64,000 nucleotides of DNA from Streptococcus oralis subsp. tigurinus AZ_3a (GTDB lineage Bacteria; Bacillota; Bacilli; Lactobacillales; Streptococcaceae), in NCBI GenBank assembly GCA_000344275.1, contig AORU01000008.1, forward strand, positions 1 to 64,000, in the 5' to 3' direction. The notes beneath the pieces were generated by a model. It was not told the DNA's origin and searched no databases. It saw only the letters and a program-made list of their open reading frames with translations. The position numbers and the translations under genes are program-made. Positions within the stretch are counted from its first letter, which is position 1, and each line of letters starts with the position of its first letter. This document shows, piece by piece, positions 54,796-63,765 of the stretch.

Positions 54796-57297
54796 ATGAG
54801 TTTTTACAATCATAAAGAAATTGAGCCTAAGTGGCAGGGCTACTGGGCAGAACATCATACATTTAAGACAGGAACAGATGCATCAAAATCGAAGTTTTAT
54901 GCTCTCGATATGTTCCCATATCCTTCAGGAGCTGGATTGCACGTAGGACACCCAGAAGGTTATACAGCAACCGATATCCTCAGCCGTTACAAACGTGCGC
55001 AAGGATACAACGTCCTTCACCCAATGGGATGGGATGCCTTTGGTTTGCCAGCTGAGCAGTACGCTATGGACACAGGAAATGACCCAGCGGAATTCACATC
55101 AGAAAACATTGCTAACTTCAAACGTCAAATCAATGCGCTTGGATTCTCTTACGACTGGGATCGTGAAGTCAACACAACAGATCCAAACTACTACAAATGG
55201 ACTCAGTGGATCTTCACCAAGCTTTACGAAAAAGGTTTGGCCTATGAAGCGGAAGTACCGGTAAACTGGGTTGAGGAACTAGGAACAGCCATTGCTAATG
55301 AAGAAGTGCTTCCTGATGGAACTTCTGAGCGTGGTGGCTATCCCGTTGTCCGCAAACCAATGCGCCAATGGATGCTTAAAATCACGGCCTATGCAGAGCG
55401 CTTGCTGACTGACTTGGATGAGTTGGATTGGCCAGAGTCTATCAAGGAAATGCAACGTAACTGGATTGGGAAATCAACTGGTGCTAATGTCACTTTTAAA
55501 GTGAAAGGGACTGACAAGGAATTTACCATCTTTACTACTCGTCCTGATACGCTTTTCGGTGCGACCTTCACAGTCTTGGCTCCTGAGCATGACTTGGTAG
55601 ATGCCATCACAACAGCTGAACAAGCTGAGGCTGTAGCGGACTACAAACACCAAGCTAGTCTCAAGTCTGACTTAGCTCGTACAGACCTTGCCAAGGAAAA
55701 AACAGGGGTTTGGACGGGCGCTTATGCCATCAACCCTGTCAATGGCAAGGAAATTCCAATCTGGATTGCCGACTATGTTCTTGCTAGCTATGGAACAGGT
55801 GCTGTCATGGCCGTGCCTGCCCATGACCAACGTGACTGGGAATTTGCCAAACAATTTGACCTTCCAATCGTAGAAGTGCTTGAAGGTGGGAACGTTGAAG
55901 AAGCTGCTTATACAGAAGATGGTCTTCATGTCAATTCAGACTTCCTAGATGGTCTTAACAAAGAAGAGGCCATTGCTAAAATTGTGGCTTGGTTGGAAGA
56001 AAAAGGCTGCGGTCAAGAAAAAGTCACCTACCGTCTCCGTGACTGGCTCTTTAGCCGTCAACGTTACTGGGGTGAGCCAATTCCAATCATCCATTGGGAA
56101 GATGGAACTTCAACAGCTGTCCCTGAAAATGAATTGCCACTTGTCTTACCTGTAACCAAGGACATTCGCCCTTCAGGTACTGGGGAGAGTCCATTGGCTA
56201 ACTTGACAGATTGGCTTGAAGTGACGCGTGAAGATGGCGTTAAAGGTCGTCGTGAAACCAACACCATGCCACAATGGGCTGGTTCAAGCTGGTACTACCT
56301 CCGCTATATCGATCCGCACAACACAGAGAAATTGGCTGATGAGGATCTTCTCAAACAATGGTTGCCAGTAGATATCTATGTGGGTGGTGCAGAGCATGCT
56401 GTACTTCACTTGCTCTATGCTCGTTTCTGGCACAAATTCCTCTATGACCTCGGTGTGGTTCCAACAAAAGAGCCATTCCAAAAACTCTTTAACCAAGGGA
56501 TGATTTTGGGAACAAGCTACCGTGACCACCGTGGGGCTCTTGTGGCAACTGACAAGGTTGAGAAACGTGACGGTTCCTTCTTCCATGTAGAAACAGGAGA
56601 AGAGTTGGAGCAAGCACCAGCCAAGATGTCTAAATCTCTTAAGAACGTTGTCAACCCAGATGACGTAGTGGAACAATACGGTGCCGACACCCTTCGTGTC
56701 TATGAAATGTTCATGGGACCACTCGATGCTTCCATCGCTTGGTCAGAAGAAGGTCTGGAAGGAAGCCGTAAATTCCTCGACCGTGTTTACCGTTTGATTA
56801 CAAGTAAAGAAATCGTTGCGGACAACAATGGCGCTCTTGACAAGGTTTACAATGAAACAGTTAAATCTGTCACAGAGCAAATCGAGTCCATGAAATTTAA
56901 CACAGCCATTGCTCAACTGATGGTCTTTGTCAACGCTGCTAATAAGGAAGATAAACTCTATGTGGACTACGCCAAAGGCTTTATCCAATTGATTGCCCCA
57001 TTTGCACCTCACTTGGCAGAAGAACTCTGGCAAACTGTTGCAGCAACAGGTGAGTCCATCTCTTACGTAGCTTGGCCAACATGGGACGAGAGTAAATTGG
57101 TTGAAGACGAAATCGAAATCGTCGTCCAAATCAAAGGTAAAGTCCGTGCCAAATTCATGGTCGCTAAAGACCTATCACGCGAAGAATTGCAAGAAATCGC
57201 TCTGGCTGACGAAAAAGTCAAAGCGGAGATTGACGGTAAGGAAATCGTGAAGGTGATTGCGGTACCTAACAAACTCGTTAATATCGTCGTTAAATAA
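54796..57297 (+). CDS. leuS: Leucyl-tRNA synthetase
   Basis: This 833-residue class I aminoacyl-tRNA synthetase attaches leucine to tRNA-Leu. The HIGH-type signature is [17 protein letters not shown] (about 40-56), the KMSKS loop is [15 protein letters not shown], and the CP1 editing domain sits between (about 225-415: [31 protein letters not shown]). The C-terminal domain ends [18 protein letters not shown] precedes the ATG. The last ten codons recur at 57353 and 57437 (see repeat). Confidence 0.97.
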   Translation: MSFYNHKEIEPKWQGYWAEHHTFKTGTDASKSKFYALDMFPYPSGAGLHVGHPEGYTATDILSRYKRAQGYNVLHPMGWDAFGLPAEQYAMDTGNDPAEFTSENIANFKRQINALGFSYDWDREVNTTDPNYYKWTQWIFTKLYEKGLAYEAEVPVNWVEELGTAIANEEVLPDGTSERGGYPVVRKPMRQWMLKITAYAERLLTDLDELDWPESIKEMQRNWIGKSTGANVTFKVKGTDKEFTIFTTRPDTLFGATFTVLAPEHDLVDAITTAEQAEAVADYKHQASLKSDLARTDLAKEKTGVWTGAYAINPVNGKEIPIWIADYVLASYGTGAVMAVPAHDQRDWEFAKQFDLPIVEVLEGGNVEEAAYTEDGLHVNSDFLDGLNKEEAIAKIVAWLEEKGCGQEKVTYRLRDWLFSRQRYWGEPIPIIHWEDGTSTAVPENELPLVLPVTKDIRPSGTGESPLANLTDWLEVTREDGVKGRRETNTMPQWAGSSWYYLRYIDPHNTEKLADEDLLKQWLPVDIYVGGAEHAVLHLLYARFWHKFLYDLGVVPTKEPFQKLFNQGMILGTSYRDHRGALVATDKVEKRDGSFFHVETGEELEQAPAKMSKSLKNVVNPDDVVEQYGADTLRVYEMFMGPLDASIAWSEEGLEGSRKFLDRVYRLITSKEIVADNNGALDKVYNETVKSVTEQIESMKFNTAIAQLMVFVNAANKEDKLYVDYAKGFIQLIAPFAPHLAEELWQTVAATGESISYVAWPTWDESKLVEDEIEIVVQIKGKVRAKFMVAKDLSREELQEIALADEKVKAEIDGKEIVKVIAVPNKLVNIVVK

Positions 57298-57466
57298 CGA
57301 GTTTATTAGCTCTATCTGCCACCTTCAATAGTCTATTGGACTATTGAAGCTAACTAAATTGGTTAATATTGCTGTAAAATTACCGATTTAGTTGCTGATT
57401 TCCAACCTCAAACAGTTCCCCAAACTGTTTGAGCCAACTAAACTCGTTAATATTGTTGTGAAATAA
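57268..57466 (+). repeat. Three copies of the leuS 3' end separated by perfect hairpins
   Basis: The last ten leuS codons (57268-57297, [13 protein letters not shown]) recur at 57353-57382 (TKLVNIAVK, no stop) and 57437-57466 ([13 protein letters not shown]), with a period of 84-85 bases. The third copy differs mainly at third codon positions. Perfect 11-bp hairpins lie between the copies: CTTCAATAGTC/GACTATTGAAG (57323-57349) and CTCAAACAGTT/AACTGTTTGAG (57407-57433). Stems over the first two copies also pair (AAACTCGTTA/TAACGAGTTT; AACTAAATTGGT/ACCGATTTAGTT with one G-U). Confidence 0.85.
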
Positions 57467-57472
57467 GATAGG

Positions 57473-57507
57473 AATCCTTCAGAGTAGAATCTGGAGGATT
57501 TTTATTT
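57473..57507 (+). terminator. Terminator behind the leuS repeat region
   Basis: AATCCTTCAGA (57473-57483) pairs with TCTGGAGGATT (57490-57500, one G-U pair), followed by TTTATTT. Confidence 0.8.
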
Positions 57508-57534
57508 GACAAGAAGTTTCTATTTTGTTAATAT
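57506..57534 (+). promoter_or_regulatory. Promoter of the marR-type gene
   Basis: TTGACA (57506-57511), a 17-base spacer and TAATAT (57529-57534). The palindrome at 57525-57543 covers the -10. Confidence 0.7.
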
Positions 57535-57543
57535 AATTAACAA
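57525..57543. promoter_or_regulatory. MarR-type operator 1
   Basis: TTGTTAA-N5-TTAACAA, a perfect palindrome over the -10 of the MarR gene, identical in both half-sites to the site at 58039. This implies autoregulation. Confidence 0.75.
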
Positions 57544-57557
57544 AGAAAAGAGAGATT

Positions 57558-58013
57558 ATGGATAAAAAAGAATTTATTACATTTAATAATCGTTTCAATA
57601 GATTTATTTTAGCGTTTGAACAGTTAAAAAAAAATCAACATAAAATTAGTATTGACAAATCCATTACGTTGAATGAGGTACATTTGATTGTTGTGATTGG
57701 GAAAAATCAGCCCTTAAATCTAGTGAAATTATCCGAATTATTAAAAGTTTCGAGAAGTGCAATAACTCAAAGTGTTAGGAGATTAATTCAAAAAAATTTA
57801 GTTGTTTTTGATTTTGCTCCGAATAATGGGAAAAATAAATATTTGAGATTATCTGAAAAAGGCATCGAAGTTTTTAAAATCCATAAGGAGCAACAAGCAT
57901 ATATTGAAGAATCGGTCTTTTCAGTTTTAAACAACTATAGCGAGGAGGAGCTTCAAACAGTTGTGAAATTGATGGATGATATTGAAAATGTATGGGGAGG
58001 ATTACCGTGGTGA
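57558..58013 (+). CDS. MarR-family transcriptional regulator
   Basis: This 151-residue protein has a winged helix typical of MarR: NEVHLIVVIGKNQPLNLVKL, SELLKVSRSAITQSVRRLIQ (recognition helix) and the wing KNLVVFDFAPNNGKNKYLRL, followed by dimerisation helices. It should dimerise, bind the palindromes at 57525 and 58039 and respond to an unknown ligand. The coding sequence is visibly richer in A and T than leuS, which suggests acquisition with the next gene. AAAGAGAG precedes the ATG. Confidence 0.85.
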   Translation: MDKKEFITFNNRFNRFILAFEQLKKNQHKISIDKSITLNEVHLIVVIGKNQPLNLVKLSELLKVSRSAITQSVRRLIQKNLVVFDFAPNNGKNKYLRLSEKGIEVFKIHKEQQAYIEESVFSVLNNYSEEELQTVVKLMDDIENVWGGLPW

Positions 58014-58038
58014 AAGTCACGGTAAATTTTAAATTTAG

Positions 58039-58057
58039 TTGTTAAGTATATTAACAA
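58039..58057. promoter_or_regulatory. MarR-type operator 2
   Basis: TTGTTAA-N5-TTAACAA directly before the AAAGGAG of the hydrolase gene. Same half-sites as operator 1. Confidence 0.75.
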
Positions 58058-58068
58058 AAGGAGAAGAT

Positions 58069-59301
58069 ATGAGTGTAAACATTGAACTGATTTCACAAAC
58101 TGACTTAGCAGATGAATCTTTTTATATTACTATCAATGGTTTAGAACCAAGGACAAGGTATTGTGTAGAAATGTACCTGTCTGATTATTACTGTATAAAC
58201 GCTCCCTTACTTTTAGATCATGATGTCGTGTGGAAATCAACCGCAATTTTTTTATCTGATCAGGGCGGTATGATTGATACCTCTCAGACAGCAGCTATTT
58301 CAGGATCTTATAAAGGGGTTTCAGAAATGGGCTTGTTCTTTAATGCGAAACCGTTGAAGAATAGGAAAAGGAGATTACCCAGTTCTCTTGATAGAATTCC
58401 ATTGCGAGATTGTTTCGGTGTTGAAATTAAAATCAGGCTGGGGAAAGATGTGGTCGCGGAGCAAAGTTTTGTAAGGCGTTATATGAATCTGGGAATAAGG
58501 TATCAAGATATTTATGATAAGCATTTTCAAGGTCGATTATTTTATGATGAAAAGTTAAGAAAGGCGCCAGCCGTGATTATTGTTAGTGGTAGTGAGGGAA
58601 GAATTGAAAAAGCTCAGAACATTGCCCAACTTTTATCTTCTAGAGGCTATATTTGTCTTGCGATAGCTTATTTTGGTTTAGAGGGATTACCCCAAAACTT
58701 AGAACGAATTCCGATAGAATGTCTGGAGGAAGCGAAAGATTTTCTATATCATCATCCTCAAGTTGATAATACAAAAATAGGAATATATGGTCGTTCTAAA
58801 GGAGCAGAGCTTGTTCTGGCTGGACAAAGTATTTTGGATGATGTGCAATGTTTGGTACTCAATTCCCCCTCAAATGTAATATTTGAGGGAATAAAGGGAA
58901 AACTCAACTCTCATTCATCTTCTTGGACATATTTGCGAAAAGAACTTCCGTATCAAAAATTTCAACTAGGAAATTATTTGTTAAACAAGTTTTTTGGAAA
59001 ACATATTCCTGAAGATAGTAGGGCTCAGATTGATGTGAGTAAAATTGCCTCTCCTTTATTATTGCTAGGAAGCGATGTTGATGAAATATGGGATGCGTCA
59101 TCCGCGATAGATGATATTATTTCACATTATAAAGGGAAATCCATTTTGTTTAAAAAATACCATGAAACGGGGCATATGTTGACGGTTGCTTATCAACCGA
59201 ATCATCGTTATCGAAAAGATTGGCGCTTATTAATGAAAGAAAGTGTAGACTCTTGGTTTGCCACGATAAATTTTTTTGATACACATTTGAAAAATTTGTA
59301 G
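58069..59301 (+). CDS. Acyl-CoA thioesterase/BAAT-like hydrolase
   Basis: This 410-residue protein has an N-terminal immunoglobulin-like domain of the acyl-CoA thioester hydrolase/BAAT family (about 1-130) and a C-terminal alpha/beta-hydrolase domain: nucleophile Ser in IGIYGRSKGAEL (Ser instead of the Cys of true BAAT), acid in GSDVDEIWDASSA and His in HETGHML. It probably hydrolyses an acyl thioester or ester; the substrate is unknown. AAAGGAG supports the ATG at 58069 over 58039, which lies in the operator. It forms a regulated pair with the MarR gene. Confidence 0.8.
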   Translation: MSVNIELISQTDLADESFYITINGLEPRTRYCVEMYLSDYYCINAPLLLDHDVVWKSTAIFLSDQGGMIDTSQTAAISGSYKGVSEMGLFFNAKPLKNRKRRLPSSLDRIPLRDCFGVEIKIRLGKDVVAEQSFVRRYMNLGIRYQDIYDKHFQGRLFYDEKLRKAPAVIIVSGSEGRIEKAQNIAQLLSSRGYICLAIAYFGLEGLPQNLERIPIECLEEAKDFLYHHPQVDNTKIGIYGRSKGAELVLAGQSILDDVQCLVLNSPSNVIFEGIKGKLNSHSSSWTYLRKELPYQKFQLGNYLLNKFFGKHIPEDSRAQIDVSKIASPLLLLGSDVDEIWDASSAIDDIISHYKGKSILFKKYHETGHMLTVAYQPNHRYRKDWRLLMKESVDSWFATINFFDTHLKNL

Positions 59302-59324
59302 ATAGTGCTGAACCGTGCTATAAT
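59296..59324 (+). promoter_or_regulatory. Promoter of the yjdF leader
   Basis: TTGTAG (59296-59301, overlapping the preceding stop), a 17-base spacer and TGcTATAAT (-10 at 59319-59324). Confidence 0.75.
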
Positions 59325-59330
59325 AGTCCC

Positions 59331-59437
59331 AACTAAGATAAAAACACAGTTCTGGTTGGTAGTCCAGACGTAGGCAAGCCTATCAGTAACCTTCCTCCTT
59401 GGTTGTCCATTCTTAGGGATAGATTTAAGGAGGTGCT
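59331..59437 (+). ncRNA. Probable yjdF riboswitch
   Basis: The promoter predicts a 110-base leader directly before a yjdF homologue, ending in the strong SD AAGGAGGTGC. The yjdF RNA motif is known from this position in Firmicutes and binds azaaromatic compounds. Candidate pairing elements such as CAACT/GGTTG and GGTTGTCC near the SD are visible, but I did not fit the full consensus. Assignment rests mainly on gene context and length. Confidence 0.65.
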
Positions 59438-59440
59438 GTC

Positions 59441-59854
59441 GTGGAAATCGTTTCAATTGGCTTGACAGTTTATTTTGAAGATGGATTTTGGCATGGATTG
59501 TTTGAACAAGAGTATGAGAGAACTTATCAAGTTTGTCGTGTGACATTTGGTCAGGAACCAAAAGAGGATGAAATTTTGAGACTTTTACAGACTCAGTTTG
59601 CTCGGTTATCTTTTAGTCCAGAGGCGACAGTCAAACAGCATGTGAAGATTAAGAATCCGAAGCGTCTGCAGCGAGCTGTAAAGAAACAGGTGAAGCAGAA
59701 AGTTTCTTCTAAGTCACAAGAACTTTTACAGTTGCAGTTTGAGGAACGAAAAAAGCATTCAAAACAACAGTCTAGTCTCCAAAAGCAATTGCTCAAGCAA
59801 GAGAAATTTGAACGCAAACAGCAAAAACGTAGAGAGAAGCACAAGGGTCACTAG
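59441..59854 (+). CDS. yjdF: YjdF family protein (DUF2992)
   Basis: This 137-residue protein starts with GTG and has the YjdF N-terminal core (MEIVSIGLTVYFEDGFWHGL; YQVCRVTFGQEPKEDEIL) and a very basic, glutamine-rich C-terminus (about 70-137, e.g. KQQKRREKHKGH) that may bind nucleic acid or stay disordered. The function is unknown; riboswitch data from other species suggest a response to planar aromatic compounds. Confidence 0.82.
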   Translation: MEIVSIGLTVYFEDGFWHGLFEQEYERTYQVCRVTFGQEPKEDEILRLLQTQFARLSFSPEATVKQHVKIKNPKRLQRAVKKQVKQKVSSKSQELLQLQFEERKKHSKQQSSLQKQLLKQEKFERKQQKRREKHKGH

Positions 59855-59878
59855 TGACTCTCTCTTTCATAAAATAGA

Positions 59879-59910
59879 ACAGCTCTTCTTGGATAACAAG
59901 AGCTGTTTTT
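59879..59910 (+). terminator. Terminator after yjdF
   Basis: ACAGCTCTT (59879-59887) pairs perfectly with AAGAGCTGT (59898-59906), followed by TTTT. Confidence 0.85.
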
Positions 59911-59932
59911 GCTTGTATTGAAGATTTCTTTC

Positions 59933-60022
59933 CTAATAGATAGACTTATCGTTAATGGCAGTTTCAAATTCAGGACCATACTTGCTTGCTTCAAATTCAA
60001 TCCTGCCCCATTCAGCAATTTC
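59933..60022 (-). pseudogene. Possible C-terminal remnant of a decayed gene
   Basis: On the minus strand one frame reads EIAEWGRIEFEASKYGPEFE... for 29 codons to a stop, with two stops directly upstream of it. It looks like the tail of a real protein, but I cannot name it. The surrounding 59911-60353 (443 bases) holds no intact gene; a hairpin GCTATAAAA/TTTTATAGC lies at 60123-60146. Confidence 0.35.
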
Positions 60023-60353
60023 ATTTTACTAGAAGGGAGTGTGTGCCATGATTTCTGATTCATTTTTTATTGTTTGGTTTAGCGAGAACAATACTACCGA
60101 CTCTTGGATTTTTCTGCCGGATGCTATAAAATACCTCTTTTATAGCGCATGTTTAAAAATATAATGTATGGTTGTAAGTGTTTTTCAACATCCTCTAGTG
60201 ATTCGATAGTAGAAAAACGGTTGCAGCCTGCACCACTTTAACTTAGCCCTTATTATTTTACCACTTGGCCTTTCATTTTAACTGCTTATCTCAAAAGTCG
60301 ATTTTTCTTTCATACTTTTTGTTAAACTAGTGTGGTAAAGAGGAGGGGAAAAT

Positions 60354-61220
60354 ATGATTTTACAAGCTAAACATTTGACTAAACGGTACGGCAATCATAT
60401 GGCTGTCGATGATATTCAGTTAGAGTTTGAAACAGGAAGTTTCAATGCTATTTTGGGTCCCAATGGTGCAGGGAAATCAACCACTATTTCCATGTTAATC
60501 GGTTTGAAAAAGCCGACACAAGGTCAGATTCGATATGCGCCAAATACGAAAATCGGAGTTGTTTTTCAAGCTAGTGTACTGGATGAGATGTTGGCGGTTA
60601 GGGAAAATCTCACGATTCGTGCTCAACAGTATAAGGAGATTGCGGCAAGTCGTGTGGATGATTTGATCCATCAACTGGGTTTGACTGCTTTCCAGAAACA
60701 ACTATATGGGACTTTGTCAGGTGGGCAAAAACGTCGGGTTGATATTGCACGTGCTCTTCTTTCGCGACCAGATATTCTTTTCTTGGATGAACCAACGACA
60801 GGTCTTGATATTCAGACTCGCAAATCCATCTGGGATCTACTGTATCGACTACAAAAGGATGAAGGGATGACTATTATCTTAACGACTCATTATCTGGATG
60901 AAGCAGATGAAGCGGATCAGATCTATATCGTTGATCATGGGAAAGTGATTGCGCAAGGTTCTGCGACTGCTATTAAAAGTCAGTATGCATCTAATATCCT
61001 AAAAATTCGTTTTAAGGAAATAAAGGATTTAGAAAAGCTGCTACAGACTGGAATGACAGTAGAGGAAGAAAATGAGCTGGAATATCTTTTTTATCCAAGG
61101 ACGTCACAGGAAGCCATTGAATATTTGGCAAAAGTTCGAGAAGAAATTGATTCTTTTGAGTTTCGCCCAGGTACTATGGATGATGCCTTTATTGCACTTA
61201 CAGGAAGAGAGGTTCGCTAA
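60354..61220 (+). CDS. ABC transporter ATP-binding protein (ABC-2 exporter type)
   Basis: This 288-residue protein has Walker A GPNGAGKSTT at about residues 36-45, signature LSGGQKRRVDIARALL, Walker [13 protein letters not shown] and switch His in TTHYLDEADEA. The C-terminal extension (about 215-288) is typical of antibiotic or lipid exporters with DrrA-like organisation. The permease gene overlaps its stop (TAATG). GAGGAGG precedes the ATG. Confidence 0.88.
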   Translation: MILQAKHLTKRYGNHMAVDDIQLEFETGSFNAILGPNGAGKSTTISMLIGLKKPTQGQIRYAPNTKIGVVFQASVLDEMLAVRENLTIRAQQYKEIAASRVDDLIHQLGLTAFQKQLYGTLSGGQKRRVDIARALLSRPDILFLDEPTTGLDIQTRKSIWDLLYRLQKDEGMTIILTTHYLDEADEADQIYIVDHGKVIAQGSATAIKSQYASNILKIRFKEIKDLEKLLQTGMTVEEENELEYLFYPRTSQEAIEYLAKVREEIDSFEFRPGTMDDAFIALTGREVR

Positions 61221-62062
61221 TGATAGCTTTATTGAAACGGAATTTTATCTTATATTTTCGTAATCGTTCGGGAGTATTTTTCTCATTATTGGGGGCATTG
61301 ATTTCCTTCCTCCTTTATATCATTTTTTTGCAGAAGAATTTGACGGATTCTTGGTCCCAACTCCCTAATAGTACGAACCTTTTAAATAACTGGCTGATGG
61401 GTGGGACCTTGGCTGTGACTGGGATGACAACCAGTTTTACGGCTCTTAAACAAATGGTACAGGATCGTGAAAATCAAGTGGATCAAGATCTCTTCTTGAC
61501 AGATTTAGGTAACTGGGGTTTACAGGCGTCCTATCTAATCAGTAGTATTGTCATTTCTTTTGTCATGCAGGTGTTTATGTATGCTGTTATGAGTTTTTAT
61601 TTTAAAGAGAGCCCAGTTATCAGCCATTTACCGGAAATCGCTTTGATTATGTTGTTAAGCAGTCTGCTTTCAAGTTTGGTAAATGTTCTCTTGATTTACC
61701 GTTTTCAATCTGTAGATAGCCTTGGTAAACTGGCAACGATAGTGGGAACTGCCTCTGGATTTTTAGTAGGAACTTATATCCCCATTGGAGTATTACCTGA
61801 TTCTGCACAGCTTTTCATGAAATGTACCCCTGCAACTTATATTGCTTCTCTCTATCGACAAGTCTTGATGAAAGAGCGATTAGAGACCGCATTTTCAGGA
61901 AATAACAGTCTTTTACAGGAATTTCAAGAAAAAATGGGAATCCAAATCAACTGGCAAGAACTATTGACAAAGGAAGAAACATACTTTATAGTGGTTATTA
62001 TCAGTCTCGTCGCTATTCTTCTTTGGCTTTTATTTGTTAAAGTGTTTAGCAAGAGAAAATAA
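61220..62062 (+). CDS. ABC-2 type permease
   Basis: This 280-residue protein has six membrane segments (about 20-40, 62-80, 107-129, 140-160, 170-190, 255-275) in the ABC-2 layout and the conserved LPDSAQLFMKCTPATYIASL region. It exports an unknown compound together with the preceding ATPase. Start and stop overlap between the two genes, so translation is coupled. Confidence 0.82.
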   Translation: MIALLKRNFILYFRNRSGVFFSLLGALISFLLYIIFLQKNLTDSWSQLPNSTNLLNNWLMGGTLAVTGMTTSFTALKQMVQDRENQVDQDLFLTDLGNWGLQASYLISSIVISFVMQVFMYAVMSFYFKESPVISHLPEIALIMLLSSLLSSLVNVLLIYRFQSVDSLGKLATIVGTASGFLVGTYIPIGVLPDSAQLFMKCTPATYIASLYRQVLMKERLETAFSGNNSLLQEFQEKMGIQINWQELLTKEETYFIVVIISLVAILLWLLFVKVFSKRK

Positions 62063-62080
62063 AGATGTATTGGAGAGAAA

Positions 62081-62536
62081 ATGAAGATTCGTTTTGAAAT
62101 GAAGACAGAGTTTTCAGAAAAAGACCCACACATTTTAATTCAGGCAGCTCAGTTAACCGACCAAGCGAGAGAAGTCATGGAGTATTTAGAACAATTTTCA
62201 ACGACCAATCAGGTGGTCATTCCTATTCGAACGGATGATCATCTGGTTATGGTGAAAATTGAGGATCTTATTCTAGCAGATATCGATAAGAATTTGTTGA
62301 CCATTTATACGGTAGACGGGATTTATAAGACTAAGGAAACATTGACAAACTTTCAGAATCGGATTAACCGGCGTAACTTCATACAGATATCACGTCATTC
62401 AGTTATAAACATTGACCATTTAGAGTCATTATCGGATAGCTTTTCAGGGAACATGATGGCTAAGATGACTCGGGGTATCAAATCGAGTGTGAGTCGGAAA
62501 TACGTTAAGTCCTTAATGGATTATCTAGGTTTATAG
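62081..62536 (+). CDS. LytTR-domain transcriptional regulator
   Basis: This 151-residue protein has a short N-terminal segment (about 1-45) and a LytTR DNA-binding domain (about 47-150: VVIPIRTDDHLVMVKIEDLI; then FIQISRHSVINIDHLESLSD). It has no receiver domain, so control is likely through the membrane protein encoded 9 bases downstream. This is the layout of streptococcal LytTR regulatory systems such as HdrRM and BrsRM of S. mutans, in which the membrane partner inhibits the regulator. Confidence 0.85.
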   Translation: MKIRFEMKTEFSEKDPHILIQAAQLTDQAREVMEYLEQFSTTNQVVIPIRTDDHLVMVKIEDLILADIDKNLLTIYTVDGIYKTKETLTNFQNRINRRNFIQISRHSVINIDHLESLSDSFSGNMMAKMTRGIKSSVSRKYVKSLMDYLGL

Positions 62537-62545
62537 GAGAAAATC

Positions 62546-62965
62546 ATGAAGCGATTGATTGCTTATTTTGTATCGGGAATGCGTACGGCCTCCTTTGTTT
62601 ATTTGAGTTTGGTGTTATTGGCTCAGTTTTATTCAGGTATTACCTATCCCGCACCAACGACAAAAAATATTCTAGCTTTGTTTTTGATGAGTGGAATTAT
62701 GGGGGTATTGACCTTAATCCTTGAAAGGCTAGAGTTTCTTGCTTATAGTATGCGTGTAGGAGTTCATTTGTTAGCGACAGCTACTATTTTAGTATTGACC
62801 TACCTATTTTTTGGCTGGGGTTCGGCATTGTTGAGTCCCTTGCTTTGGTTCTTTTTCTTGTTGATTTATGGACTGATATGGTTGTACCAGATCTGGCAAA
62901 CTCACAAGCTCACCCAACGAATTAATCAAGCCTTAGAAGATAAAAGAAAGAAAACGAATCACTAA
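62546..62965 (+). CDS. DUF3021 membrane protein (LytTR partner)
   Basis: This 139-residue protein has four predicted membrane helices (about 12-30, 38-58, 68-90, 95-117) and a basic cytoplasmic tail (DKRKKTNH). DUF3021 proteins are typical companions of LytTR regulators. The pair probably controls the ABC exporter encoded just upstream and perhaps competence or bacteriocin genes elsewhere; the last point is inference from related systems. ATAGGAG precedes the ATG. Confidence 0.8.
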   Translation: MKRLIAYFVSGMRTASFVYLSLVLLAQFYSGITYPAPTTKNILALFLMSGIMGVLTLILERLEFLAYSMRVGVHLLATATILVLTYLFFGWGSALLSPLLWFFFLLIYGLIWLYQIWQTHKLTQRINQALEDKRKKTNH

Positions 62966-63058
62966 TGTAGTGTTGAGGATGAGGTTTGAGGAGAGCGCTA
63001 GTTTCCATATAGAGCAAATTATGATATAGTATTTTCAGTGTAAAACAAGGAGAAAACA

Positions 63059-63754
63059 ATGCCAGTAAATGAATATGGTCAGATAATTGGTGAGTCAATG
63101 GAAGGTTATACGCCAGGTGAATTGCCTTCCATTGATTTCTTAGAAGGGCGCTACGCTCGGATAGAGGCTCTTTCGGTGGAAAAGCATGCGGAGGATTTAT
63201 TAGCTGTTTATGGTCCAGGTACTCCTCGGGAGATGTGGACCTACCTCTTTCAGGAACCAGTGGCAGATATGGAGGAACTGGTTACCGTCTTAAATCAGAT
63301 GTTGGCTCGTAAGGACCGTTTTTACTACGTGATTATAGACAAGGCAACTGGTAAGGCTTTGGGGACTTTTTCTCTCATGCGTATTGACCAGAATAACCGA
63401 GTAATAGAAGTGGGTGCCGTCACTTTTTCTCCTGCTCTTAAGGGTACGAGGATAGGGACAGAGGGTCAATATCTCCTAGCTCGCTATGTTTTTGAGGAGC
63501 TTAACTATCGTCGCTATGAGTGGAAATGTGATGCTCTTAATCTGCCATCCAGACGAGCCGCGGAGCGTTTGGGCTTTGTTTATGAAGGAACCTTCCGTCA
63601 GGCAGTGGTATATAAGGAGCGTACGAGGGATACGGATTGGCTCTCTATGATTGATAAGGACTGGCCTCAAGTTAAAGCTCGTTTGGAAGCATGGCTGGCT
63701 CCTGAAAATTTTGATAAAAATAGACGGCAGTACAAGAGCTTAAGAGAATTCTGA
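63059..63754 (+). CDS. GNAT-family N-acetyltransferase (RimJ/RimL-like)
   Basis: This 231-residue protein has the RimJ/RimL-type GNAT core: IEVGAVTFSPALKGTRIGTE (acetyl-CoA site) at about 117-137 and YEWKCDALNLPSRRAAERLG at about 157-176. The N-terminal MPVNEYGQIIGESM is typical of a subfamily found in streptococci and other bacteria. Protein N-termini or small amines are possible substrates. CAAGGAG precedes the ATG. It is followed 11 bases later by another GNAT gene. Confidence 0.85.
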   Translation: MPVNEYGQIIGESMEGYTPGELPSIDFLEGRYARIEALSVEKHAEDLLAVYGPGTPREMWTYLFQEPVADMEELVTVLNQMLARKDRFYYVIIDKATGKALGTFSLMRIDQNNRVIEVGAVTFSPALKGTRIGTEGQYLLARYVFEELNYRRYEWKCDALNLPSRRAAERLGFVYEGTFRQAVVYKERTRDTDWLSMIDKDWPQVKARLEAWLAPENFDKNRRQYKSLREF

Positions 63755-63765
63755 GAGGTGTTGGG

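Noticed and set aside
57298..57470. A short peptide gene in the leuS repeat region
   Set aside because: Copies 2 and 3 have no start codon with an SD; they read as remnants of the leuS end, not as new genes.
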